DNA of 64,000 nt, taken from Acanthochromis polyacanthus (lineage: Eukaryota; Chordata; Actinopteri; Pomacentridae). The stretch is taken from contig NC_067123.1 in NCBI RefSeq assembly GCF_021347895.1, forward strand, positions 37,807,571 through 37,871,570, in the 5' to 3' direction. The position numbers and the translations under genes were made by a program. The notes beneath the pieces are model-generated. The model did no database searches and was not told where the DNA came from. It was given only the letters and a program-made list of their open reading frames with translations. This document shows positions 44,046-56,189 of the stretch, piece by piece; the first letter of the stretch is position 1, and the number at the start of each line of letters is the position of its first letter.

Positions 44046-45089
44046 CCCCTCATTATAGAAGTCAAGGCTTCCGGTTTTCCTTTATTTGTCATGTCAGCAT
44101 GTAGAAAGTCACAGGCTTTAATCTTACATGACTGTACATATGGGAAATATGACACATGAAGTGTAATTAATGGTGCAGTTATTAATAGTTGTGAATTCAA
44201 GACCACAGTCAGAGTTGTTAAAGAGCAACACACCATTAAAATGTCATTTGGTTTTCCCCTTAATCAATAGTTACAATCCAACCTCAATGAGAATAAATGA
44301 CTATAATTCACTAAAATCACTGTTTAATGCAGTAGTCATGCTTTTACATGCTGGATCCCATTTGCAGATGTTGATTTTAAGTGAATCTGCAGTGAATGCA
44401 ATATTACAAATCCAATCCAAAAAGGAAAATCTCACCTCTGCCGCCACAGATTGGAGAGATAATCCCTACAAAGCAGTGTGTTTATCTCTCATCCAGAAAT
44501 AGCAATTCATCGGTGACCTTATAGTGCTATTCTCTGTCCGGGCCCAGCAAGACAGCACTAAATGTTCAAGCGGAGGTAAGTGCCGGCTAGTCCTCTGACA
44601 ATACAAGCATGGTTTCAAGCTCCCGCTCAATACAGCTCCTGTCCTCCGAGGATGGACGGAGTAGAAGGTGGGGGTACGGGGGGTACAAGGAGCTCGGGGT
44701 GGAGGGCTACAGGAGTGGGTGGCTGGGGACTCTGTCTCTGCACCGTGGCTCCTCTCTGAGCTTCTGCAGAGACACATGATGCTCTCGGTGGACAGGGAAG
44801 ATGTCGTGTCTTTGCTTCAGTGAACCTGCAGAGCAGAGGGCTGACACGAGAGGAAGGTCTCCTCAAACCGTAAGACAAACCAAACCCCCCCCCGACATCT
44901 GCTAAGACAATAAGGACCAGATTTAAGATATGCAGTAGGGTAGAGGGGAATAAAACATTAATGCTGGTATATGCAAACAAAGTACAGTATAAATGTTATG
45001 TCTGACTTTTTGACGCAGTGTTCATCTCAGCCTTATCGACATTTTTCTGTCACTGTATTTCTTGAATGCGGCAGAGCAGTTTCATAGTT
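44046..45089. other. Non-coding unique sequence
   Basis: No gene seen. 44410-44540 (with GAGATAATCCCTAC) has the look of a conserved block. 44640-44760 is G-rich on the plus strand. Confidence 0.4.
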
Positions 45090-45792
45090 GGGTCAATATA
45101 TAATTAAGGGACGTTTAAAGTCCATGGGATATATCTTGCATACATTTTTATTAAAAGTTAAAAAAAAACTATTTCTTATGATCTTGTCTTTACAAATTAC
45201 ATAATTATTTATTATGGAAACAATCACTTGTTTAAAAAAAATGACTGGATATCACTAAAATGTCAGCTACTTAACTGTCCCACTTTAATAACAACCACCT
45301 TCTAATGAGCTAAACAATAACAAAATGAGCTGAAAATAGTTTTGATTGTGTTCTTTTATTAAGTTGAGATAATCATGGCAGATATTTCTTTATTGCCAAT
45401 GTAACAAATTTCACATGGAAAATAACAAATTGTATCTGTGTCCGAGAAATAATTTTCAACTAAGTTCCCCATTACAAAAACACCTCTCAAGAAAGTGTGT
45501 TAATTCCAGATCACATGACCTGCTCCACATGATGTCATTTCCTCCTGAAGAAAAGACTGGCCAGACTCCAAGGATTTCTGAGTTATTTAATATAAAGTAG
45601 TCAACAGGTTTACTACAATATCTTTAGAAATTAATTTCAATTTTACTCAATTGTATATATAATATTTTAGAAGAATCTTTCTGTAAAAATCCCATGTGGT
45701 GTTTGGTTATAGGCGGCCATGTTGATTTTAGGCCTGAAAACAGCAAAAATGTCAACTATGACACAAAAAGTCCCTCAGTTATATATTGACCC
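45090..45792 (+). mobile_element. Five-copy ~700-bp inverted-repeat element, copy 3 (full length)
   Basis: 703 bp with the best-preserved ends: GGGTCAATATATAATTAAGG at left, and GGGTCAATATATAACTGAGG for the right end read in reverse. They agree at 21 of the first 23 bases. Opposite in orientation to copies 1 and 2. Contains the open frame 45415-45600. The flanks CATAGTT and CATGACTT are only loosely alike. Confidence 0.85.
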
Positions 45793-47189
45793 CATGACTT
45801 CCAAGAAAACTGTCTTGAGACTTGCTTGTCCCACCAGACTGTAATTTGCCGTCAGACTTGGACACCTTGTTTATGTGAATAGCTGCTTCATTGATATGTA
45901 ATTGGTGAACTGCAAGAGGGTCTATAAGTAAAGAGCTAAACACCTTCATACCCAACCATATAAAATTATAAACAAATCTGACACTGTTTGTGTGTCATGA
46001 GTGAAAGCGGGGCATTGGACCCTGTTGGAGTGATGCTGTGGCCTTGACAGATAAAGGTTACGATCATGTCTTCAGCAAGTTGACCTCATCGCTGAAGCTG
46101 TGAGGCAACGACGCCGAGGCTCAGGAGGCTGAGTCAGGCTGCGAGTTTGTTGGCGAGGTGGTGGGGGGTGAATGTGTGCACTGGTGTGTCATGACACTCA
46201 CCTAATCATGATGTTATGCTGATATGTGAACGTGACAAAGTGTGTGTGCATGCGTGCGTATGTGTGTGTGTGTGTGTGTGCTTCGCAGGCTGCAGAGTTT
46301 TAACTGAACTGCACAAAAGTGAATCGTCATCTTCATAAATTTTACCACCAGTAATGTTGAATTATTGTTGAGTGCATCCTGTTGCCTGCAGAAAACTATA
46401 TATATTTTTCTTTAGATGTTGCATTCAAATTATTCAGACAGTTACACTTCTCTATAGTGAGCCTTTATGATAATATATAATATTATGTGGGTCCTAAAAA
46501 CATCCCAGATCTATCAGTTTTTACTCTTTTTGAATGTTGGAGTTGAATTGAAATCTTTATTTTGCAGGTATTTGCTGTTATTTTTACAGTTTTATTACTG
46601 TTTTGACCATTATAGTATTTCTTATATTTTACCATACTTTTTCAGGCACGATTGCTGCCAGCTTTTTGTTTTGCAGTGTATATAACAGTTGCACAGGTTG
46701 TGTTTCTTTGCAGAAATTTGGATGTTATTACAGAGAAAATTTTCGTTTTGAAATGCATGTGAATTCTCTGGAGCATTATTGATGCCTAGTGGTCAAACAG
46801 CATGCGGCGTTCACATGATCAATTAGAAACAAGTGTATGCTGGCAGGAGCTGCTAATGATGGTAAAAGGATGCTTGCGGGTGAAAATAAGAAGAGGACAT
46901 TGAAGGACTGTAACAACTCCTAAATTTGTGGTCAGAAGGCGCACACGGTATGTGGTTGTAATTTTATTTTGTGCTGACATTTTGTTCAGGTCTGTGTTTT
47001 TATTTTGTGCTGACTAAATGCTTGTGTCTGCATCATTTGTTTCATATTAGTTTTTGCTGGTGAACCACAGATTTGCTGTGGCAGAGAAGGAAATAAAAAC
47101 TAGTCAAACACCAGTTGAAGCGTGGCTTATCTGCACCAGAAGAAAAAACTTTAGGAGCAGTTATAGTGTAGATAAAATTTACCGATGGA
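45793..47189. other. Non-coding unique sequence
   Basis: No gene supported. A short GT tract lies at 46258-46280. 46380-46700 is AT-rich. Confidence 0.45.
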
Positions 47190-47400
47190 AACATTCAACT
47201 TGGATCCCTAGGGGCGTGTTGTGGTGTTTGGCACTGTAACATTTGCAGTGGATGTTTTGGGTCTTGTAGATTGAGAGATGTAGCATCTGTATATTGAGCT
47301 TGTTCCAGCTGCATCCTGCAGATTCTCAATCGGTTATGATATGGGGAGATCTTGGTCTTGTTCCTCGAGCTGCTCCATCGCAGCCGGTTGCTTTGGTGGG
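47190..47400 (-). pseudogene. C-terminal fragment of a Tc1/IS630-type transposase
   Basis: The minus-strand translation contains LEQAQYTDATSLNLQDP followed by QMLQCQTPQHAPRDP. This fits the VLEQAR...P..NLQDLKDLL...W.QIPQ.T.R.LVES block at the end of fish Tc1-type transposases. The catalytic part is missing. It stops directly at copy 4 of the five-copy element (47407), so that insertion or a rearrangement may have cut it. Confidence 0.6.
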
Positions 47401-47406
47401 TGATGT

Positions 47407-48040
47407 GGGTCAATACATACCTGAGGCGCTTTTGAAGTCCATGGGATATATCTTGCATACATATTTATCAAACGTATAAAAAAATAATGTTTTTATGTTC
47501 ATTATCATCATGTCTTTACAAATTCCATCATTATTTATTATGGAAACAATCACTTATTAATAAAAAAATGACTGGATATCACTCAAATGTTAACTAAATA
47601 ACCGTCCCAATTCAATAATAACCACCTTCTAATTAGCTAAACAATAATAAGTTATACATAGTTACAATAAGTTCTGACTGTGTTCTTTTTATTAAGTTGA
47701 GAAGATCATGACAGATATTACTTTATATCAATCTATAAAATTTGATACAGTAAATAACAAATTGTATCTGTGTCCGAGAAATCGCTTTCAGCTAAATTAC
47801 CCGTTACTAAAACAGCATGTGAGTCAAGTGTGGATTTACGGCATGTCCACACGTTTACTACAATATCTTTAGAAATAAATTTCAATTCCAATTTTACTCA
47901 ATTGTAGATATATTTTTTCAGAGGAATCTTTCTCTAAAATACCATGTGGTGTTTGGTTCTAGGCGGCCATGTTGATTTTAGGCCTGACAACAGCAAAAAT
48001 GTCAACTATGTTACCAAAAGTCCCACAATTATATTAAGTC
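47407..48040 (+). mobile_element. Five-copy ~700-bp inverted-repeat element, copy 4
   Basis: Starts GGGTCAATACATACCTGAGG and ends ACAATTATATTAAGTC, in the same orientation as copy 3. An internal deletion removes the AATGACATCATGTGGAGCAG block and with it the recurring short open frame. Confidence 0.8.
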
Positions 48041-49121
48041 ATATTCTATTGCTTCAAAAAGACACAGATCATCACTAGAACGGTGGACAGTAGCATTTTC
48101 TAGCAGCAATTATTAAAAAAAAAAACAGCAGTATACAGGAGAAATATTAAGATATGTCCTTGCTTGACTGTAAACATACTGCAGATTTACTTTTGACCCA
48201 AATCAACAGGATGTCAGTCTTTCTGACCTTTCACTCCATGCGGTGGACTCAGCTCCGAGTCTATCAGTCTCCACAGATGAAGTAAATCTTCAAAAACGTG
48301 ATTATAAATGCATTTTTAATACCGGTGAAGCAACTTCCTAAAATATCTGGCTCCTTGGCAGGCACTTGAGGGTGTTTGTCGGATCAACTATCAATCAAAT
48401 GAATTGCAGTGTCCATGTTCGTTCAGGAACACGCCGTTCAGTTCATTTATGAATTTCAAAGTCATCTTCTTTTTGGACCACAGTGCTGGTATGAGTAAGC
48501 TACAACGCGCTTTTGCTCTCAAATATGGTTCTTTCTGGTCCATCCGTGGGATTTTTTATTTGCCAAACCTTCTTTTATTGGCCATTACCACACTCACTCC
48601 CTGTGTTTTCCAAATGCACATCTCATTTAAAGGCACGATCAAAAGTTTGCCCAGTATCCACGTTCTCCGTGGCCACAGGGTTGAAACAAGTTTTCAAAGT
48701 GCATGCAGTTGCAAGTCGTCGCTGTGAATGAGTAGACAGAAGGAACAAAGACGAGCGGTGGAGCAGCCTCATCTCCGACAGAAACAGATTCTTCCACACC
48801 TCTCCCTGTTCTGCCTGAAGGCTTCTCACAGGTACGATTTGTTGCCCTCGCATTGGGAACTGAAAATGAGAATCTCTAAATTAGAAGTCAGGGAGTCGTG
48901 TCGGAGCCTGACCCTGGATTCTCACCTCCCATCCAGCCGGACCTGTGAATACTGGATCCGATCTATGTGGCTCTGCGATGCCTCTCTGCTCTCCTTTCAA
49001 CTCATATTTTGCATTTTTCTAGTTTGTAATATCCTCTGTAAAGTTTTTTGCTCCTCATCTCTCTGCTACAACTTGTTATTTTATTGCCTTTGTTCACCTT
49101 ATTCCATTTTGCACGTTCGCT
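48041..49121. other. Non-coding sequence
   Basis: Two overlapping open frames (48404-48727 and 48728-49189, 107 and 153 residues) show no recognised domain and no splice or start context I can defend. Left as non-coding. Confidence 0.4.
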
Positions 49122-50379
49122 ACACTCTAAAAAATGATGTTTGTGTTCAACAAATCAATGAATGCAACTTTTTGTATCAATGTTTTTGAGTTAGGACAAC
49201 AAACCAACAACAGGAATGACCTTTTTTACCCTCCTCAATCATAAGAGTTTTGAAATACCACACATTTAATGATTGGAAGCACAAACGCAAGTATTCAAGT
49301 TAATTATTTTGAATTAGGACTGGGACTTTAACACATTAATTTGATCCATTTATTACAGAAAAAAATAACGCGTTAAAAAAATTAATGGCACATTTCTTAG
49401 TTCCTTAATTTCTGGCACACCAGTAACACTGATGAACACTCCAGCTCAGTAGATGGCGGTAATGAACCTAAAGTTTGTTTGGCAGCTGCGAAGAAGATGC
49501 ACAGGATGCACTGTAGCGGGCCACTAGCTGCTCACACGATAGCGCTTTAGCTTCAGTCCGGTAGAATTGTCGGGCCAACATGGCAGCTTACAAACTTTCT
49601 CTTTTATTACACAAACACTTCAGCAAAAAGTATTTCTGAAAGCTTTTGAGGTGAGAAATAAGCTGCTGAATCTGTCCTAGTTTTAGTTCAACGACGGCTA
49701 GTTTAGACGTTTAACGAACACGCTGCAACACAACCGGCATGCAAGGCGGTGTGTTTCACATAGGCAACAAATGGGATGCGAGAAAGTGACGATCCTGTGG
49801 ACACATTAGCTTCGACAGTTCTGGTACCAGCAAACGGTGTAGCCAGCCCTTAATACGCCACTTTGGAAGACACTGAAAGTGCCTGAGTTTACAAAAAGCC
49901 TTAAAATGTTGACTGTAATCGCTAGAATTGCTCTTTGAGTTTGCAGTAATATGTGAGTGTAAAAGACAGATGAAAAATGTAGATAAATAGAAATGAAGCG
50001 ATCATTCTTATTGTTTAAGTTCACGTACATGTCTGTTCATTGAGTCATCAACCAACTTTTATTTGAACTGAAAAATTTTGCTATTTGTGTCAAATATTGG
50101 TTTTTGCCAAAATGTGATTAATCGCAATTAATTACTTACAACGCCTCTAATTAATCAAGCCAATTTCATGAAGTTACTACGAGTTAAATTTAATTTTGAC
50201 TCAACTAACACAGAATTTGGAGTTGAAATTACACATGATATTAAGTTGCTGCAATTTAACATTAAATCTACTTTAACCCAGCCCTTTAAAATAATGTTTG
50301 CAACTGAAAGAGTTTATCTAAATCAACAAATTCAACTTTTTATCTTGCAGCCTTGCATTTGAATTACTACTTACAGTGT
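49122..50379. mobile_element. Possible outer miniature transposon interrupted by a second element
   Basis: The ends are short inverted repeats, ACACTCTAA at left and TTACAGTGT at right, typical of a teleost ACACTGTAA-type miniature element. The body is AT-rich with TTGAGTTAGG and GACTCAACTAAC-like blocks. A different element occupies ~49315-50150. The inverted repeat is short, so the outer boundaries are tentative. Confidence 0.35.
49315..50150. mobile_element. AACGCGTTAAA / TTAATCGCAATTAA interspersed repeat
   Basis: Left end contains GGACTGGGACTTTAACACAT and ATAACGCGTTAAAAAAATTA; right end contains GTGATTAATCGCAATTAATT. I recognise this combination from a widespread fish non-autonomous DNA element. 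The interior (AGATGGCGGTAATGAACC and onward) has no transposase. Confidence 0.6.
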
Positions 50380-53300
50380 GTGCTATGACACCAACTCTAC
50401 AGTTGTTTATATATATGGCGATCAGGGAAGTAATGGCCATTTAATCCTGATCTAACTTATCATTTATTTCCTCATGAACTTGTATAAACTCTTTGTGTCA
50501 TGAAAATGTATTGATTTTCATGGCAGATGGAACTCAGGCACATGTGAGCTCACCCTGCAGGGTTCCTCGGTGACAGGTCTGGGAGCTAGCAGCCCATTAC
50601 CACACATGTCCTGTCAGGGGGGCTCCAGTAGCAATCGGTGAGGTTTCAGCTTTGAGACCTTCCGTCCTGAGCAGAGAGTCGCTGCTCGGGGACCTGCCGA
50701 TGAACATGGCCTGTCTTCTCGCGCCTTAGTGCTGTGGGATGATCTCCGTCCACGAAGGGCCTGGAGGGGGGACGGAGGGCAGGGAGGGGAGGAGGGAGGG
50801 AGGCTTGCTTCGCCTATCCATGGAGGGGAGGGGAGAGAGTGGAGGTGGTGAGGGTTAGTAAAGCATTAGTCGGCCCTGCTGGTGTGCTGGCCCCTGTGAA
50901 CCGGGCAGCGATTGAGTAGTAATGCCTGGGGCTAAACGTGGCACCTTTGACAGTGTCAGGGTGGCACTATAGCGACGGGCCAGCTAGATGCTTCTGCTAC
51001 ATTAGACACCAAACGGTTGTTGGTGTCTATACTCACGCTGACTTGAATGGAGGGATTATGACGGGCGACAGCCACAGCATATGGATGGGAGAAGAAAAGG
51101 ACGGAAGGTTTGCTGAAACCATTGTGATTTTTTCATTATCAACAAAAGTAATATGATTGAAAACTGTAATAAAAGAAAAAAGAAAAGAAAAGAAAATAGT
51201 CCATAGGTATATAAAGAGTTCTCCCACTGACTTACATCTCTTCTATATCAATTAAAGCTTAAACAAGTTCAAAAAAGAAATTGAAGAACTCTAGTTTGTA
51301 ATGGATAGAATGTACTAAGCTAAACTTTCTTTCTCTCCTTTTTTGCTTAGATTTTCTATTGATGTATTCCATTTTTTCTGAAATGCTGCACATTTACAAA
51401 CTCAGACAGAAGTCTTGATCTTATATAAACTACCCAACTATAGCAAAAAGAAGTGCTTTCTATCGATCCACCGAGCATTTTCTGCATCTTTGTTATACTT
51501 GGAATGAGGGGACCAATCTTGAGTTGCCTTGTACATGTGTGCTGTCAAACATGCACATAAAATCTATTTAGTATTTTAGTGAGTTATCCACTATAAAAGC
51601 TGCAGAGATCTGAGGGTTTGTTGTTGTTTGATAAGTACCGTTGTGTAGCAGCATGTTCACAAAGAACATGGGCTATCGCAGGATCATTAATTTCATTAAT
51701 TCATGCTTTTATTCAGCTATAAGTCTCGATAACAAGCTGAAGACATAGGTTAGTATAATAATCAGCACAGGATGGAGTCGTTTAATGTCTATTAGTCTGT
51801 CATTATTTGTTGGTGGGCTGCTTCCTCACATCCACTGCATCCAGCGAACATGTGCCTGCTTCAATACCTACACCAAGCTGCCCATTATGTACAAAGCAAA
51901 CTGGCACTATCTCCTGCAAACACACACGATAACCATTGACAGACTTCTCTCATCACATTTGAGAAACGCGCTGCTAATGGGGGAACGAGGGACATGAAAT
52001 CACTTTCACTGGGACATAAAAGCGGCATTGTGCAGCGGCCTGGTGGTAATTACACCACACAGACCCATACTGAAGGAAGCTATTTACCAATATGGCCCTG
52101 GCCTGGGCCTCCGCCGCTGATCTCATTTGGCTGCATTAATTAGCTCGCTCTGAGCCGCCGAGCTGGGTGTTAACGCCGCAGCCCGCCGCTTGGCTGGCTG
52201 GCCGCTTGGTTTGGTCAGTTAGGAGGACCGACGCGACAGTCTGTTCGGTTCTGTTGTAAATCTACGGGCCTCCTGAACTTCCTTACACTTCGCCGTTCAC
52301 CCCCTACCCTCCTCCATCCCATCAGTCAAAGACAGCTGGGGCTACACAGAGAGCACGACTGCTCCCTATTCACTGCATTCAGCACGGTGGCAGCCACCAC
52401 AGCACAATAGGCCGAGCCGCCTGCCCCATTTGTAGAGGCAGGAGAGCATTCTGTTTGGGTCTGAAATGAGTCTGATTACGGAGATTCAGTCTACTGCATT
52501 GCCACCAATGGAGTGTGAGAAATTACAGTTTATGATTATGGACAAATACAAATTTTAGGAGAAATCTTTTTAATTTGCTGTATATGTTTAGTTTAAGGCC
52601 ACAAAAAGGCCAAAGGAAAGCTTTGACTTTTGCTTCAGAGCTACAAGAGCAGATGACACAAACACAAAAATATTTATAAATGTTAGCTTGATAAACATAA
52701 AACACACCTGCCTCCTCTAATATATCCCTCTCTATATAATAATTAGGGTTTATTAATAATCAAACTTCTTTAGAAAATCAATTCCTGAATTGTATTTTAA
52801 TTAATTTCACAAAGACAGAGACAGTTTTTGCATCCCCAGAAACACTGCTGCTAATGTCTTACAACTCAGAAGTAAGTCGTCTAAAGTACAGCGCTCTTTT
52901 TCACACCAGAGCTTTTTGAAGAAGGTGTGAGCTTTTTCAAATACAGGACGTCTTATTTTTAGAATTGGGCTCGATGTTTTCTCCTGCTCGTGAGGTTGGT
53001 AGGTTTTTTCTTTTTCTTTTTATGGGTGTGTGTGTGTGTGTCCTGTAAATTTCACTGGGTTTACAGTGAAAGCAGTGCCATGCAGAAATTGCAGACTGGT
53101 GGCCAACACTCAACTCCACATAACAGTGATGAAGATGCACAAGGAAACCCCCCTCTGCTCTGACAACAGGCCACATACGAGACACGCTCTGCTCTACATG
53201 TGCCATAAACTCACACTAAGTACAAAAGAATACAGCCTTGTGAAAAAATGTCTTGCTGAGAAAGGAACTGACACTAATGTTTTCATGGTATTGGGGCCTG

Positions 53301-54289
53301 ATTTACTGGATGTTTTTTTTTTTACTCTCGCCTCACTTCATAGGTTTGGATTTCTTAAAATAGCAAATAGTTAAAGTAGAGAAATAGAGGAAGAAAATAT
53401 TTAAACTTGCATCAGCCGTTGTTAAAGCCTTGTGGGGGAGACACAGCAGCCATGGTGGCATATGCTGAAGGTGAGCCATGCGTGTCAGCTAGGTCAGGCA
53501 GCAGTAGGTCATTTCCATAAGGTGCCGATGGAGCAGGTGATAGCAAGGTGCTGGCATGAGCGGGACAGAGGTAGTGGGGCAGATGGACCTGTCTTGCACT
53601 GACCATGTATTCCTGCACCCCGCTGGGGCCCCAGGAGGGGGCCGAGCAGGCTCCCAGAAAGGAGGGTGTCCCACTGACACCCTGGCATTCAGCCCTGCCC
53701 AGCCTTGGCCTGCACCCATCTCCGTAGCCCCCCCACCCTCACCCAGCCTCCCTGCAAAACACCCTAAACGCTGACCAAGCCCTCAGGGCTCAGGCCAGCC
53801 TCCTGGGCTAACAATGGCTCAGGCAACAAGCTGGTTCCTTGGGAAGGCCATGCCAAAAGAGTATGCCAGGGATGGATTCTTACAGGAGGTGGAACAGCAC
53901 TGCACTGATGTGAATTAAAATTTAGCTGCAGTTCTGTTTTCGACTCAGGGAGAGGTTACTGCGCTGACAAATCCAACTTTGCACAAACCTGCTTCAAATG
54001 CCTAAAAACGTATTTGTTTTCAATGTGAAAGAGTAATCTGTTTATGCAGATGTAACTTCTCATCTTTTTATCTGCTTCTTTGGAGGTCCAGTCATTTTCC
54101 GTTATGTGGCAAACACACACAGCTTGAGCTGTGAATTTTCTTTGCAAGGTGACATTTCCTGGCTACGTGCAAATAAAGCACACACAGAAACACTGTCACA
54201 GACAAAGACTGAGGTGGATCTCGGCAGAGGAGACAACATAATTTCATATTAAACACAGAGTTTAATAGAAACAGATAACAGAAAGGTAG
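50380..54289. other. Non-coding unique sequence with candidate enhancer blocks
   Basis: No gene supported. 52010-52220 is a dense unique block (TTGGCTGCATTAATTAGCTC, GGTGGTAATTACACC) that resembles a conserved non-coding element. 50760-50860 is G-rich. Pro-rich frames at 53490-53770 are GC-content shadows. Confidence 0.45.
52010..52220. promoter_or_regulatory. Candidate conserved non-coding element
   Basis: Contains GGTGGTAATTACACCACA (a near-palindromic homeodomain site) and GCATTAATTAGCTC in GC-rich unique sequence with no repeat or coding character. Inferred from motif content only. Confidence 0.3.
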
Positions 54290-54291
54290 TA

Positions 54292-54865
54292 CAGTGAACC
54301 CTCGCTATAACGCGGTTCACCTTTCACGGCTTCGCTGTTTCACGGATTTTTTTAGGGCAGTTTTTTTATGCTTTTTTAAAACAGCGCATTGTGTTCTGCA
54401 TCCTGATTGGCTAAGGGACTGACCAACGTGAACAGTCTCCGTGCCTGGTCTCCTCTGCCATACAGGCCAGCGCTGCCTGCTGTGGAGCGCTGGATCATTT
54501 CTCTCCTTGGTGTCCATGTAGTGAGACACCCTGAAAGACGGAGCCGACAGAGCAGCCTTCTTTTCCCCCGCCATCAACCAGACAGTGGACGTGGTCCCCA
54601 GCCGTCTCTGGCCACCGCAGCCGCGCTCCCCAGGAGAAGAGCACTGGCGCGAGCCTTCCCCACCCCCGACTGCTCCAATTGATTGAGCCGGCCCGCTCTC
54701 TGAGGCAGGAGTACCGCTGCGGCGTCCACCTGGCTGCAGCTGCAGCGCTCCCCCAAGTGCAGTATTGTATAATAACTGTAAAAAATAAAGCTGACTACTT
54801 CACGGATTTCACCTATCGCGGGTTCTTTTTGGAACGTAACCCCCGTGATAAACGAGGGTTCACTG
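54292..54865 (+). mobile_element. Pogo/Tigger-like non-autonomous element
   Basis: 574 bp, flanked by TA on both sides (54290-54291 and 54866-54867). Left end CAGTGAACCCTCGCTATAAC; right end in reverse CAGTGAACCCTCGTTTATCA. Subterminal CACGG repeats and an interior without a transposase fit a mariner/pogo-class miniature element. The ends are well preserved, so it is probably fairly young. Confidence 0.82.
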
Positions 54866-54867
54866 TA

Positions 54868-56189
54868 CAACCTTTAGGGAGTGGATGAAAGTATCATGAT
54901 TAAAGGTTAGCATTGCTTTCTTAATTGTGATTGCATAGAAACTGAGGCAGTGCAGGTAGGGGGCCGGAGATCTCAAGCAAGCAATTCAAACTATTATTCT
55001 CCAAAAGAAAACTCAATTTGCACCACGCTGGATTACAAGTTGTATTTATCGACCCATAGCTGCCTCTCTGCAGCTGCATGAAGCTTGGTTAAATCATGAG
55101 GGAGGAGGCTGGTAGGGGGTTGCAGAGCAGTAGATTGGCGATAATTGGTTGAAGGACAGTATACAGTAATAAAGGGTCTAAATAGCCAGGCCTGTTCCTG
55201 TCATGTTTCAGCACTTCTATTTCCATACCAATTAAACCTTGTTGAAGCTGCTATGATGAGAAAATGGAGGTGCAAAGGATGCGGAATAGCTGCACACATC
55301 AAAGCCGTGCTCTGCTGTTATCTCACTGACTTCTTCTGACGATATTTATTGGGAGATTTTTGCAGATATTTATCCACCATGTCTTGCTTTGAACACCAGA
55401 TTCACCAAAATTGGTACATGTATATTACCATATCACAATTGTTTTCCTTGTTTTTATTTTTGCCTGCATGTGCACAGGCTTCGAGGTTCCATTTGAAATC
55501 ATAACTCTGATTAAGATGTGGATTATCTTACTTCATTCGCCGCCTTAGAGCTCATCCAAATACAGAGGACGAGAGTACGGGATGGATAGCGGGACAAAGA
55601 GATTGAGTGGTAGACTGGTAGATAAATGGAGAGCAGAAGGATGGGATGGAGATGGATCTCTGGAGATATCCAGTAGCGCTGTCGTCCTGTGATGAGCCAC
55701 CTATAATCCACGAGGATGACTAGGTCTCATTTCAAAGTAAGATGGAGGCTTGTATCGATTCCACTCGACTGAGAGGAAGATCTGATTTAAGTTTTGAATG
55801 CGAGCGTGTGAGCGAGCCCTCCACAATTTCAGTAAAGATGAAATTGGCTTTGGTGCATTAGATATTCTGCTGCTGCCCAGCGGACCGTGCTGGGTGCAGT
55901 GTTTTGTCACATTGTGACAGCTAAGGAATATAGGGTTGGTGTCACATGCACCTGCACAGCTGGAGGGCATGCCCATACATGATGCCACAGCAAAGCGTGG
56001 CCTAGTTTAGGCAGCCTCACAGAACAACACATCGCTATGGCCAGCAGATAAGCCAGAAGCTACTCAGACATTTCTAGTGCATTATGAACAATTAGCACAT
56101 CAAAAGCTTGACATTGCATTCATTAATTACATTCTATACAATGTAGATGTTTTTGTGCAGAAAGGGTACATTAACTTAAAGGAATATTT
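54868..56189. other. Non-coding unique sequence
   Basis: No gene supported. A perfect short inverted repeat TGTCAC-ATT-GTGACA lies at 55905-55919. Confidence 0.45.

Noticed and set aside
48728..49189. 153-residue open frame, second longest single frame outside eomesa
   Set aside because: No recognisable domain or repeat composition; the end overlaps the start of a probable transposon. Could be reconsidered with transcript data.
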